Made by a program: the position numbers and the translations under genes. Shown here piece after piece: positions 7,698 through 15,871 of a stretch of DNA of 48,829 nucleotides. The notes under the pieces were generated by a model that saw only the letters and a list, made by a program, of their open reading frames with translations, did no database searches and had not been told where the DNA came from. Origin of the DNA: Bifidobacterium breve (GTDB lineage Bacteria > Actinomycetota > Thermoleophilia > Solirubrobacterales > Solirubrobacteraceae); assembly GCA_945878865.1 (NCBI GenBank), contig CAMCUD010000029.1, positions 1-48,829 on the forward strand, in the 5' to 3' direction. The first letter of the stretch is position 1, and every line of letters starts with the position of its first letter.

Positions 7698-9092
7698 TCA
7701 GCCGAGCTTCACGCGCTTCGTGGTCGTCGTCGTGCCCACGACGACCTTCACCGACGCCGTGACGCCCTTGAGCCGGCGCAGCTTCGCCCGGGCCTTGCGG
7801 GTCGCGCGGAGCTTGACCCGGACGGTGCCGGCGGTCTTCGCCGTCGTCTTGCCGCGCGCGATGACGGTCGTCTTCGCTGCGCGGAGCTTCGACGAGGGGA
7901 CGAGGACCTGCACGTCAACGGGGCCCGGCTGCGACACGGCGACCGAGACGGTGACCCCGCCGCGCAGGCCGCGCGCCGTGAACTTTGCCGGGAGGAGGAG
8001 CTTGGGCGAGGCCGGCGGCGTGCTCTGCGGGGTCGGGCCTCCCGACCCGCTGCCGCTTCCGCTCGGCGACGGAGGCGCGCCGGCGCCGCTGCCGCCACCC
8101 ACTGGGCCGCTCGGGACGTCCCCACCACCGATCGACGGGTAGCTGGCCGTCGGCGAGATGACCACCGGCGGCGAGGTGAACGCGCAATCGTTGACGCCGG
8201 AGAAGTTCGGGATGCCGGCGACCTTCACGCCGCCGTCGTCCTTCCACGCGATCGCCGTGCCGTCCGGCGAGATCGAGACGTCCGAGGCTTTGCCCTGCGC
8301 GGGGATCGTGCACCCGGCCGCCTCGTCGGGGCCGGCGGCGAAGCCGGAGCGCAGCGGCGCGACGTCGATCTTGGCGTCGGACACGCCACCCGAATCGTAG
8401 GTCCGCTCCCACGCCGCGGACGACGCGTTCGCGGCGACGTCGGTGCGGTGCAGGTCGTACCCGGCGGGCATCGTCGGGCTGAACCACGGGTCGTGGTCGT
8501 TGGCGTACGGGACGCCGTCGCCGGCGCGCTGCAGCAGGACGGAGCCGCCCGATTGCGTCACGAGGCGCCGGCCCACGAAGGTCGGCCACCGCCTCCCCTC
8601 CTGCTTCTGCGGCGCGAAGACCGTCTGCTGGAAGCTCGCGACGTTGGTGGACGCCACGAGCATCGCGCCGCTGCCGAACACGTACGGCGCCGGGAAGCGC
8701 GACGCGTCGTAGTAGGAGTTGCTGTACCCGTACGTGATCGAGCCGCCGTCGGCCGTGATGTCGAGACTCAGCGGATACGCGCGAGCCGTCCACAGGCCGA
8801 CCTCGTAGAGCAGCGGCCCGGAGTGCGACACCGCGCCGGACGGATCCCAGACCGTGAACGTGCTGAGCTCGGACCGTCCGTCGCGCCGGATGCCGACGGT
8901 GTGCCCGGCGTCAGATCGCGCGACTTCCTTGAACGGTCCGCCACTGCTGAGCTGCGCCTTGCTGCTGCCGTCCAGCGTCGAGACCCAGACCTCGCCGCCG
9001 TCGATGTAGCTCACCGATGCGGCATCCGCAGTCGCCGGCAACCCTGCCAGCGCCGCGAGCCCTCCGAGCATCAACGTCCGTGTCGCGCGCAC
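7698..9092 (-). CDS. secreted TolB-like propeller protein with basic C-terminal domain
   Basis: A 464-residue exported protein. A signal peptide covers residues 1-24 (ends PATADA). A region of WD40-like/TolB-like blades follows (VSYIDGGEVWVSTLDG, AIAWKDDGGVKVAGI), then a Gly/Pro/Ser linker around residues 325-360. The last ~100 residues form an Ig-like domain with a very basic end (RKARAKLRRLKGVTASVKVV). I associate that end with secreted proteins of Solirubrobacterales. The GTG at 9092 was chosen because the signal peptide starts there and GATAAT ends 6 nt upstream. The open frame upstream is noise. The function is unknown; it is probably a cell-surface protein. Confidence 0.75.
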   Translation of the reverse strand: MRATRTLMLGGLAALAGLPATADAASVSYIDGGEVWVSTLDGSSKAQLSSGGPFKEVARSDAGHTVGIRRDGRSELSTFTVWDPSGAVSHSGPLLYEVGLWTARAYPLSLDITADGGSITYGYSNSYYDASRFPAPYVFGSGAMLVASTNVASFQQTVFAPQKQEGRRWPTFVGRRLVTQSGGSVLLQRAGDGVPYANDHDPWFSPTMPAGYDLHRTDVAANASSAAWERTYDSGGVSDAKIDVAPLRSGFAAGPDEAAGCTIPAQGKASDVSISPDGTAIAWKDDGGVKVAGIPNFSGVNDCAFTSPPVVISPTASYPSIGGGDVPSGPVGGGSGAGAPPSPSGSGSGSGGPTPQSTPPASPKLLLPAKFTARGLRGGVTVSVAVSQPGPVDVQVLVPSSKLRAAKTTVIARGKTTAKTAGTVRVKLRATRKARAKLRRLKGVTASVKVVVGTTTTTKRVKLG

Positions 9093-9098
9093 TGCGCG

Positions 9099-9104
9099 AT
9101 TATC
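9099..9104 (-). promoter_or_regulatory. -10 element GATAAT, leaderless start
   Basis: GATAAT (5 of 6 matches to consensus) ends 6 nt before the GTG at 9092. This also decides the start of the propeller gene. Confidence 0.5.
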
Positions 9105-9126
9105 CACGTTCGCGCGTGTCGGCGCG

Positions 9127-10659
9127 TCAATGCGAGACAGGCACCGTCGCCGGGCGGTCCGCGGTCTCGTAGCGGTAGTCGTCGAGCGGGAACGTCCGCG
9201 CCGCGCGGAACGCGCGCCGCGAGCTCGTCGGGCGCAGGAACGCCGTGTTGCCGTGCCGGTCGAAGTAGTAGCTGTTCGCCGTCGCGCAGTTGCCCTGGCG
9301 CCACAGCGAGTGGCTGAGCTTGCGCTCGGCCATCGCGGTCCACGCGTCCGCGGCCTCAGCGCGGACCTCGACGGCCGTCGCGCCACGCCGGCCGGCCTCG
9401 CGGACGACCCGGACGATGTGCGCAGACGCCGACTCGACGAGCTGGTGCCACGTCCCGCCCGTCCAGCCGTAGGGCCCGAAGATCATGAAGTGGTTGGGCA
9501 GCCCGGGCAGGCTCACGCTCTCGTACGAGCCCGGCGTGCGTTCCCGATACAGCGCAGCGAGATCGAACCCGTCGCGGCCGTGGACGGGCCGGTCCTCGAA
9601 CGGCTCGGGATCGAACGCCAGGTGGAACCCCGTGGCGAGCACGATCGCGTCGACGTCGCGGTCGACCCCGTCGGCCGTCCGGACACCGGTCGCGGTGATC
9701 TGCTCGATCGGGTCGGTGATGAGCTCGACGTTCTCGCGCGTGAAGCTGCGCAGATAGGTATTCGAGACGGCGGGGCGCTTGCACCCGATGTCGTAGTCGG
9801 GGGTCAGCCGCGCACGCAGCTCGGCATCGGGGACCTGCTGGCGGTAGAAGACCTCGCGCCCGACGAACTTCACGGCGCGGCTGGGCAGCTTCAGCCGCTG
9901 ATAGTCGACGACGGCGCCGACGAGCCCCATCTCGACGAGGTCCGCGGCGACCCGATGCACCGCGCGCTGCACGCCCGGCACCCTGCGGTAGAGCGCCTTG
10001 ACGACGCCGGGCGTCGGCGGATCGACCTTCGGCGCCACCCAGATCGGCGTGCGCTGATAGACGTCCAGCCGCGCGGCGTGCCGCGCGAGGATGGGCACGA
10101 TCTGCACCGCGCTCGCGCCGGTGCCGATGACCGCGATGCGCTGCCCGCGCGCGTCGAACGACCGGTCCCAGCCGGCTGACCGCAGCACGGTCCCGCCGAA
10201 GCCCTCGACGCCGGGGATGCCCGGATCCTTCGGCGCGACGAACGGCCCAATTGCGCTGACGACGAAGCGCGCGGTGACCTCGTCGCCGTTGACGTCCAGC
10301 CGCCAGAGGTGCGCATCCTCGTCCCACGTCCGCGCCCGCACGTCGTGCCCGAGCCTGATGTGCGGGCGGATGTCGTACGCGTCGGCGCAATGATCGACGT
10401 AGGCCTTCACTTCGGCGCCGCGCGCGAAGACCCGCGACCAGTCCGGGTTCAGCTCGAAGGAGAACTGGTACGCCTGCGCGGGCACGTCGACGCCGATGCC
10501 CGGGTAGACGTTGTCCCGCCACGTCCCGCCGATGTCGTCCGCCCGCTCGAAGAGAACGAAGTCCTCGATACCGGCCCGGCGCAGCGCGATGCCCATCCCG
10601 ATGCCGGAGATCCCGGCGCCGATGATCGCGACGTGGAGGTCGGGGGCGGTGCCGGCCAT
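9127..10659 (-). CDS. FAD-dependent monooxygenase, BVMO/FMO-like
   Basis: A 510-residue class B flavoprotein monooxygenase. It has an FAD-binding GAGISG (residues 14-19), a typical GGTWRDNVYPG segment (44-54) and an NADPH-binding GTGASA (179-184). The fingerprint FxGxxxHxxxW is present except that the histidine is Arg160 (F154, G156, W164). This departs from both BVMOs and FMOs and may alter activity. The likely reaction is NADPH- and O2-dependent oxygenation of a ketone or heteroatom. The ATG at 10659 follows TAGTGT by 7 nt, suggesting a leaderless mRNA. The second FMO at 37406 is a distant paralogue with an intact fingerprint. Confidence 0.88.
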   Translation of the reverse strand: MAGTAPDLHVAIIGAGISGIGMGIALRRAGIEDFVLFERADDIGGTWRDNVYPGIGVDVPAQAYQFSFELNPDWSRVFARGAEVKAYVDHCADAYDIRPHIRLGHDVRARTWDEDAHLWRLDVNGDEVTARFVVSAIGPFVAPKDPGIPGVEGFGGTVLRSAGWDRSFDARGQRIAVIGTGASAVQIVPILARHAARLDVYQRTPIWVAPKVDPPTPGVVKALYRRVPGVQRAVHRVAADLVEMGLVGAVVDYQRLKLPSRAVKFVGREVFYRQQVPDAELRARLTPDYDIGCKRPAVSNTYLRSFTRENVELITDPIEQITATGVRTADGVDRDVDAIVLATGFHLAFDPEPFEDRPVHGRDGFDLAALYRERTPGSYESVSLPGLPNHFMIFGPYGWTGGTWHQLVESASAHIVRVVREAGRRGATAVEVRAEAADAWTAMAERKLSHSLWRQGNCATANSYYFDRHGNTAFLRPTSSRRAFRAARTFPLDDYRYETADRPATVPVSH

Positions 10660-10666
10660 CGGGGGC

Positions 10667-10672
10667 ACACTA
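10667..10672 (-). promoter_or_regulatory. -10 element TAGTGT of monooxygenase gene
   Basis: TAGTGT ends 7 nt before the ATG at 10659. Confidence 0.45.
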
Positions 10673-10735
10673 CGAAATTGATAGTGCGCCGTCCACCGGC
10701 ATGCGCGAGGGCATCGCGAGACGCCGCGCCGCACA

Positions 10736-10808
10736 AGCCGCCACCCGGACTCGAACCGGGGACCCCTTCATTACGAGTGAAGTGCTCTACCAGCTGAGCT
10801 ATGGCGGC
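10736..10808 (-). tRNA. tRNA-Thr (anticodon CGU)
   Basis: A complete 73-nt cloverleaf on the minus strand. The acceptor stem is GCCGCCA/TGGCGGC and the D arm is GCTCAGCTGGTAGAGC. The anticodon stem is CTTCA/TGAAG around the loop CTCGTAA, so the anticodon is CGU. The T arm is CCCGG-TTCGAGT-CCGGG and the discriminator is U. No CCA is encoded; the next bases are TGT. Confidence 0.95.
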
Positions 10809-10819
10809 GCGGACGGGAA

Positions 10820-10825
10820 ACTCTA
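10820..10825 (-). promoter_or_regulatory. -10 element TAGAGT of tRNA-Thr
   Basis: TAGAGT lies 11 nt upstream of the tRNA 5' end on the same strand. No clear -35 element is visible. Confidence 0.4.
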
Positions 10826-10927
10826 GCGTGCGATTCCCGGCGATGCGGGCGCCGCGCGGGGAACCGCATCGTTCGGTGGCGACGCGCTGTTAACGTCGCG
10901 CCAGCTGTCCCACGCCGAAAGGCCACC

Positions 10928-11989
10928 GTGTCCCGTTCCGCCCGCATCACCGCCGTCGCCGTCGCCGCGACGGCCCTGGCGCTCCCGGCCTCCGCCGGCG
11001 CCGCGACGTCGAGCTCGAGCGACGCCCAGCTCACCGTCATGTCGCGCAACCTCTACCTCGGCGCCGACCTCATCCCGCTCGCCTCGGCGACCGATCTCCC
11101 GTCGTTCGAGACGACCGCCGCGAACGTGTGGCGCAACGTCCAGGCGACGGACTTCCCCAAGCGCGCGACCGCGCTGGCGAAGGAGATCAAGCGCACGAAG
11201 CCCGACCTCATCGGCCTGCAGGAGGCCGCCGTCTGGCGCAAGTCGCCGGACGGCGTCAAGGACGGCACGGCCACCCCGGCCAACGTCGTCGTCTACGACT
11301 ACATCAAGACGCTGCGCGCCGAGCTGAAGAAGCAGGGGGTCGAGTACCGCGTCGTCATCGCGCAGGACGAGTTCGACTTCGAGGCGCCCACCGCGCTGGG
11401 GTACGACATCCGCCTGACGCAGCGCGACGCGATCCTCGCCCGCGTCGGCTCGAAGGTGAAGACCGGCAAGACGTCCAAGGGTCAGTACGCCAAGACGTTC
11501 GTCGTGCCGACGCAGGCGGGCACCGCCGACTCCAAGCGCGGTTGGGTCGCCGTGGATGCGAAGGTCGGCGGCAAGCGGTTCCGCTTCGTCGACACGCACC
11601 TCGAGGCCTACGGCGGCGACATCCGCGAGGCGCAGGCCAAGCAGCTGATCGGCCCCAGTGGCCCGCTGACGTCGAGGAAGACGAACACCATCCTCGTCGG
11701 CGATCTGAACTCCGACCCCAAGGACGCCGCGGCGGACGCCGCCGCGTACAAGGCGATCGTCGGCGCGGGGTTCGTCAACGTCTTCAACCCGCTGCCCAAG
11801 ACCTCCGGGCAGAACGAGCTGGTCAACAACCCGACGTCGACGCTGAAGAGCTCGATCGACCACATCCTCGTCCGCCCGAAGCAGACCGTGGTCAAGACGC
11901 AGGTCGTCGGCAACAAGGCGTCCGACCGGGTCGGCGGCCTGTGGCCGAGCGACCACGCCGGCGTCGTCGCGACGCTGCGCCTGCGCTGA
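10928..11989 (+). CDS. secreted endonuclease/exonuclease/phosphatase-fold hydrolase
   Basis: A 353-residue exported metal-dependent phosphoesterase of the EEP superfamily (DNase I/sphingomyelinase fold). A signal peptide covers about 26 residues. The core motifs are in order: SRNLYLGAD, LIGLQE (metal-binding Glu), VDTHLEA, VGDLNSDP (catalytic Asp-Asn), SIDHI and the catalytic WPSDHAGV. The start is GTG 10928, with GAAAGG upstream. Whether the substrate is nucleic acid, phospholipid or inositol phosphate cannot be told. A stem-loop follows the gene. Confidence 0.87.
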   Translation: MSRSARITAVAVAATALALPASAGAATSSSSDAQLTVMSRNLYLGADLIPLASATDLPSFETTAANVWRNVQATDFPKRATALAKEIKRTKPDLIGLQEAAVWRKSPDGVKDGTATPANVVVYDYIKTLRAELKKQGVEYRVVIAQDEFDFEAPTALGYDIRLTQRDAILARVGSKVKTGKTSKGQYAKTFVVPTQAGTADSKRGWVAVDAKVGGKRFRFVDTHLEAYGGDIREAQAKQLIGPSGPLTSRKTNTILVGDLNSDPKDAAADAAAYKAIVGAGFVNVFNPLPKTSGQNELVNNPTSTLKSSIDHILVRPKQTVVKTQVVGNKASDRVGGLWPSDHAGVVATLRLR

Positions 11990-12005
11990 ATCCAGGTCCC
12001 TGCGA

Positions 12006-12033
12006 CGCCGCGGGCGGGTGACCGTCCGCGGCG
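12006..12033. terminator. bidirectional stem-loop between convergent genes
   Basis: A 12-bp stem (12006-12017 with 12022-12033, one G-U pair) closed by the GNRA tetraloop GTGA, midway between the convergent EEP and DUF2252 genes. No T tract is visible. Confidence 0.6.
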
Positions 12034-12039
12034 CGCCGG

Positions 12040-13545
12040 CTACGCCTCGGTCTCGAACTCCGCCTTCACGCGGCCGGTGTCGACGGCGTCCTTGAGCGCC
12101 GCGTAGTCGCGCTCGTTCTGATCGGCGTACGCCGCGGCGAACTTCGCCAGCGCCTTCTCGAACGTGTCGCCGCCGCCGAGGTACGAGGCGATCGCGACGG
12201 CGTCCCCCGCGCGGGCGTGGGCGCGCGCGAGCGTCCAGCCGCAGAGGTTGCCGTACGCCGCCATCGCGTTGGGCTCCATGACCTCGACGAGCGCGGAGCC
12301 CTTCTGGTCCCAGAGCTGGCGAACGTAGTAGTGGCGCGGGATGCCCTCGGGGTCGGTCGTCTTCAGCCAGCCGAGCATGATGTCGCTGGCCGCCTGCATG
12401 AGCCGCTGGCCCTCGACGACACGCTGGCCGTGCTGGGCGAAGCGGCTCTTCTTGACGAACGGCTCGAGGACCGACGCCTCGGCCTCCTTGATCTGCAGGA
12501 ACAGCGGGTCGCGGTCGTCGCGGCCCAGCAGGAGCGCGATCCACGCCCGCGTGCCGACGCTGCCCACGCCGACGACCTTGCGCCCGGCGTCCACGAGGCG
12601 GAAGCGCTCGAGCAGCTGCCTGCGGTCGTCGTTGAGCGTCACGCGGTAGGAGCGGACGATCTCGTGCAGGCGCTCGGAGATCTGCTCGGCCGTCGCGCCC
12701 GCGGGCGCGAGCTCGCGCAGCGGGACGATCTTCGGCGGGTCGTGGCGGATCCGCAGCTCGCCGTCGACGCGCTCGGTCAGCTTGTCCAGCGCGCGCAGGT
12801 TCGTCTTGGCGCGCGCCTTGGCGAGGTTCTTCTCCGCGCGCTTGAGCTCGGCGTCCGTGGCCAGCGGGCCGACCCGCTCCAGGATGTCCTGGGTGCTGAT
12901 GCGCAGGTACCAGAGGTCGAGCGTGTCCATCGTCGAGAACTCGCGGATCGCCTCGCGGTACGAGCGCGCGGTCGCCTGCGTGATCCGCTTGCGCTCGCCG
13001 GGGCCGAAGCCGCGATCGCGCGCAGCGACCTCGAAGCTCGTGACGAGTCGCTTGACGTCCCACTCGAACGGGCCGGGAAGCGTCTCGTCGAAGTCGTTGA
13101 GGTCGAAGACGAGCTGACGGTCGGGTGCGGCGTACACCCCGAAGTTCGAGAGGTGCGCGTCCCCGCACAGCTGGGTGTGCAGCGCCGTGGTCGGCGTCCG
13201 CGCGAGGTCGGCGGCCATGAGGTAGGCCGCCCCGCGGTAGAAGGTGAACGGGGACGCGAGCATCCGGCCGTAGCGCAGCGGGACGAGCTCGGGGACGCGG
13301 GTCGCGGCCTGCTGCTCGAGGAGCGCGATGGGATCGGTCCGGTCACCCGGCGCCGTCCATTCGCCGTGGCCGCCGCGCGGCACCTCAGCGCGCGCGGCCT
13401 TCCCCTTGGCGCGCCGCTCGGCGACGGTCAGATGCGGGACCACCGGCGCCTTGCGCGCCGTGGGCTTGCGGGCAGCGGGCTTGCGGGCGGCAGGCTTCCG
13501 GGCCGCGGGCTTGCGCGCGTTCGTCGTCCTACGAGGCGTCGGCAT
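12040..13545 (-). CDS. DUF2252 domain-containing protein
   Basis: A 501-residue protein. Residues ~60-495 match the DUF2252 family, which is distantly kinase/aminoglycoside-phosphotransferase-like. Supporting motifs are TQLCGDAHLSNFG, FDLNDFDET and GVGSVGTRAWIALL. The N-terminus is unusual, with five ARKPA-type repeats that give a lysine/arginine/alanine-rich tail like those of mycobacterial and actinobacterial DNA-binding proteins. The ATG at 13545 follows TAGGGT by 6 nt (leaderless). The biochemical function of the family is not established to my knowledge. Confidence 0.88.
   Translation of the reverse strand: MPTPRRTTNARKPAARKPAARKPAARKPTARKAPVVPHLTVAERRAKGKAARAEVPRGGHGEWTAPGDRTDPIALLEQQAATRVPELVPLRYGRMLASPFTFYRGAAYLMAADLARTPTTALHTQLCGDAHLSNFGVYAAPDRQLVFDLNDFDETLPGPFEWDVKRLVTSFEVAARDRGFGPGERKRITQATARSYREAIREFSTMDTLDLWYLRISTQDILERVGPLATDAELKRAEKNLAKARAKTNLRALDKLTERVDGELRIRHDPPKIVPLRELAPAGATAEQISERLHEIVRSYRVTLNDDRRQLLERFRLVDAGRKVVGVGSVGTRAWIALLLGRDDRDPLFLQIKEAEASVLEPFVKKSRFAQHGQRVVEGQRLMQAASDIMLGWLKTTDPEGIPRHYYVRQLWDQKGSALVEVMEPNAMAAYGNLCGWTLARAHARAGDAVAIASYLGGGDTFEKALAKFAAAYADQNERDYAALKDAVDTGRVKAEFETEA
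13444..13518 (-). repeat. tandem 15-bp coding repeat (ARKPA)n
   Basis: Five consecutive 15-bp units encode ARKPA-like pentapeptides (residues 10-34 of the DUF2252 protein); the fourth carries Thr and the fifth is degenerate. Such runs vary in copy number by slippage. Confidence 0.8.
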
Positions 13546-13551
13546 GCCTCG

Positions 13552-13557
13552 ACCCTA
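13552..13557 (-). promoter_or_regulatory. -10 element TAGGGT of DUF2252 gene
   Basis: TAGGGT ends 6 nt before the ATG at 13545. Confidence 0.45.
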
Positions 13558-13595
13558 CGCCAGCCGTTCGCGGCGTCGCCACCCGAACCGGGTGA

Positions 13596-13601
13596 CATAG
13601 T
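13596..13601 (+). promoter_or_regulatory. -10 element CATAGT of M20 peptidase gene
   Basis: CATAGT ends 6 nt before the ATG at 13608, consistent with a leaderless transcript. Confidence 0.4.
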
Positions 13602-13607
13602 CCGGGC

Positions 13608-14957
13608 ATGGCCGGGACCGACATCGCCGCAAAGATCGCCGAGCTCATGCCGGGGCTGCGACACGACCTCCAGACGCTCGTCCGCATCCCCTCGATCTCC
13701 GGGCCCGGCCGTCCGTCCGAGCCGCTGCTCGAAGCGCACGAGGAGGTCGCGCGGCTCTTCCGAGAGGCCGGCGCGGACGTCGACGTGCTCGAGCTGCCGG
13801 ACACCGCGCCGGTCGTCATCGGCGGCATCCCGGCGCCGCCCGGCGCGCCGACCGTCCTGCTCTACAGCCACTACGACGTGGTGCCGCCCGGCGACGTGGC
13901 GCTGTGGTCGACACCGCCGTTCGAGCCGGTGGAGCGCGACGGGGCGATCTACGGCCGCGGCACCGCGGACACCAAGTCGAACATCCTCGTCCACGTCGGC
14001 GCACTGCGCGCGTGGGACGGCCGCCCGCCCGTCGGGATCAAGCTCGCGATCGAGGGCAACGAGGAGATCGGCGGCGCGGCGTTCACCGGGTACCCGGCCG
14101 AGCATCCCGAGCCGTTCGCCGCCGACGCGATGATCATCGGCGACGCGGGCAGCGTGCGCCCCGGGATCCCGACGCTGACGGTCGCGCTGCGCGGCATGGC
14201 GAACGTCGATGTCGAGGTCCGCACGCTCGCCTCGGCGAAGCATTCGGGGATGTTCGGCGGCGCGGCGCCCGACGCACTGGTCGCCCTCATCCACGCCCTC
14301 TCGACGCTGCACGACGAGCACGGCGACGTGGCCGTCGAGGGGCTCCTGCGCACGCCGTGGACCGGTCTCGGCCCGGACGCCGAAGAGCTGCGCGAGCTCG
14401 CCGAGATCCGCGACGGGCTCCCGCTCGTCGGCACCGGCGACCTGGGCTCCCGGCTGTGGTCGGGGCCGGCGATCACCGTCATCGGGCTCGACGCGACCCC
14501 GGTCGACCATGCGATCAACGCCGTCATCCCGTTCGCGCGGGCGCGGCTGAACGTGCGGGTCCATCCCGCGCAGGACCCGCTCGAGGCGCAGGCCGCGGTG
14601 ATCGCGCACCTCCGGGCGCTGCGGCCGTTCGGTGTCGACCTCACGGTGACGGCGGGCGAGACGGGCCCGGGGTTCAGCGCCAAGACCGACAGCCTCACCT
14701 ACGACGCCGCCCGCGCCTCGTGGGCGGACGCGTGGGGCGCGGACACCGTGGAGATCGGAGTCGGCGGCTCGATCCCCGTGGTCAGCGCGCTGCAGCAGGC
14801 GGCGCCCGACGCCGACGTGCTGCTCGTCGGCTCGGCGGACGGCTACGCGAACATCCACGGGCCCAACGAACGGGTGCTGCTCGACGAGTTCGAGAAGGCC
14901 ACGGTGGCCGAGGCCGAGTTCTTCGGGCGGTACGCCGCCGCGTGGGCCGCGCGGTAG
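13608..14957 (+). CDS. M20-family metallopeptidase (dipeptidase-like)
   Basis: A 449-residue di-zinc peptidase of the M20/ArgE/DapE/carnosinase group, cytoplasmic. Metal and catalytic motifs are SHYDVVPPGD (His and catalytic Asp), GRGTADTKSN (bridging Asp), EGNEEIGG (catalytic and metal Glu), IGDAG (Asp) and the C-terminal NIHGPNE (His). The dimerisation lid lies between about residues 195 and 310. It is followed directly by a glutaminase-like gene whose GTG overlaps this stop (TAGTG), so the pair probably acts together on small peptides or amides. Confidence 0.9.
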   Translation: MAGTDIAAKIAELMPGLRHDLQTLVRIPSISGPGRPSEPLLEAHEEVARLFREAGADVDVLELPDTAPVVIGGIPAPPGAPTVLLYSHYDVVPPGDVALWSTPPFEPVERDGAIYGRGTADTKSNILVHVGALRAWDGRPPVGIKLAIEGNEEIGGAAFTGYPAEHPEPFAADAMIIGDAGSVRPGIPTLTVALRGMANVDVEVRTLASAKHSGMFGGAAPDALVALIHALSTLHDEHGDVAVEGLLRTPWTGLGPDAEELRELAEIRDGLPLVGTGDLGSRLWSGPAITVIGLDATPVDHAINAVIPFARARLNVRVHPAQDPLEAQAAVIAHLRALRPFGVDLTVTAGETGPGFSAKTDSLTYDAARASWADAWGADTVEIGVGGSIPVVSALQQAAPDADVLLVGSADGYANIHGPNERVLLDEFEKATVAEAEFFGRYAAAWAAR

Positions 14958-15856
14958 TGCAGGCGGCGGTCGACGCCGCGCTCGCCCACGCCCGGCGCGT
15001 CGAGGGCGGCGCGGTCTCGTCGGTCTACCCGGCGCTTGCGGGCGCCGACCCGGAGCTGGTCGCGGTCGCGGCGGCGCCGATCGCAGGCGCGCCCATCGTC
15101 GCCGGGGACGCGGCGCACCCGTTCGCGCTCATGAGCCTGTCGAAGGTGTTCGTCCTGGCGTTCGTCGCCGAGACGATCGGCGTGGCGCGGGCATCCGACG
15201 AGCTCGGCGTCGAAGCGACCGGCCTGCGGTTCGACGACCCGGAGGCGATCGATCGAGGCGACGGTGTGACGAACCCGATGGTCACCCCGGGGGCGATCGC
15301 GACGACGAGCCGCCTGCCCGGCGACGGACTGGATGCACGCTGGGCGCTGCTGCGCGAACGGCTCAGCGCGCTGGCGGGTACCGAGCTCGTCCTCGACCCC
15401 GTCCTGCACGGCCAGGCGGGCGGCGCGAACCCGCGGCTCGAGGCGCTCGTCGCCCGCCTCGCCGCGCACGGCGCGATCGCCGGAGACCCCGTCGAGGCGC
15501 TCGAGCTCTACGTGCGCCAGTGCTGCCTGCAGGCGACGGTGACGCAGGTCGCCGCGATGGGCGCGGCGCTCGCGGCCGCCGGCACGCCGGCCTCCCGGCA
15601 CGCGATCGCGCTCATGGCGATCGCGGGGATGTACGAGACGTCGGGCCGCTGGCTCGCCGAGGTCGGGATCCCTGCGAAGAACGGCTTGGCGGGAGGGGTG
15701 CTGGCGGTCGTCCCGGGGTGGGGCGCGCTGGCGGCGTTCTCGCCCCGGGTCGACGCGGCGGGGACGAGCGTGCCGGGCCGCGTCGCGATCCGCGAGCTCT
15801 CGACGCGGCTGGGGCTCGATCTGCTGACCGGCGCCCCAGCCGCGCCTTTGGGATGA
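14957..15856 (+). CDS. divergent glutaminase (GlsA family)
   Basis: A 299-residue serine-dependent glutaminase-fold protein, expected to hydrolyse glutamine or a related amide to the acid and ammonia. Family landmarks are the SxxK pair in ALMSLSKVFVL, NPMVTPGAI (usual form NPMINAGAI), LYVRQCCLQATVTQVAAM, GMYETSG (Tyr), PAKNGLAGG and AVVPGWGALAAFSP. The usual VGxEPSG reads LGVEATG. The Glu-containing segment before the second Asn is replaced (VLDPV...GGANPR), so substrate or activity may differ. GTG 14957 is preferred because it overlaps the peptidase stop; GTG 14942 is an alternative. It converges on the aldehyde dehydrogenase gene. Confidence 0.82.
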   Translation: MQAAVDAALAHARRVEGGAVSSVYPALAGADPELVAVAAAPIAGAPIVAGDAAHPFALMSLSKVFVLAFVAETIGVARASDELGVEATGLRFDDPEAIDRGDGVTNPMVTPGAIATTSRLPGDGLDARWALLRERLSALAGTELVLDPVLHGQAGGANPRLEALVARLAAHGAIAGDPVEALELYVRQCCLQATVTQVAAMGAALAAAGTPASRHAIALMAIAGMYETSGRWLAEVGIPAKNGLAGGVLAVVPGWGALAAFSPRVDAAGTSVPGRVAIRELSTRLGLDLLTGAPAAPLG

Positions 15857-15871
15857 GAGGAGCTCAGACGG

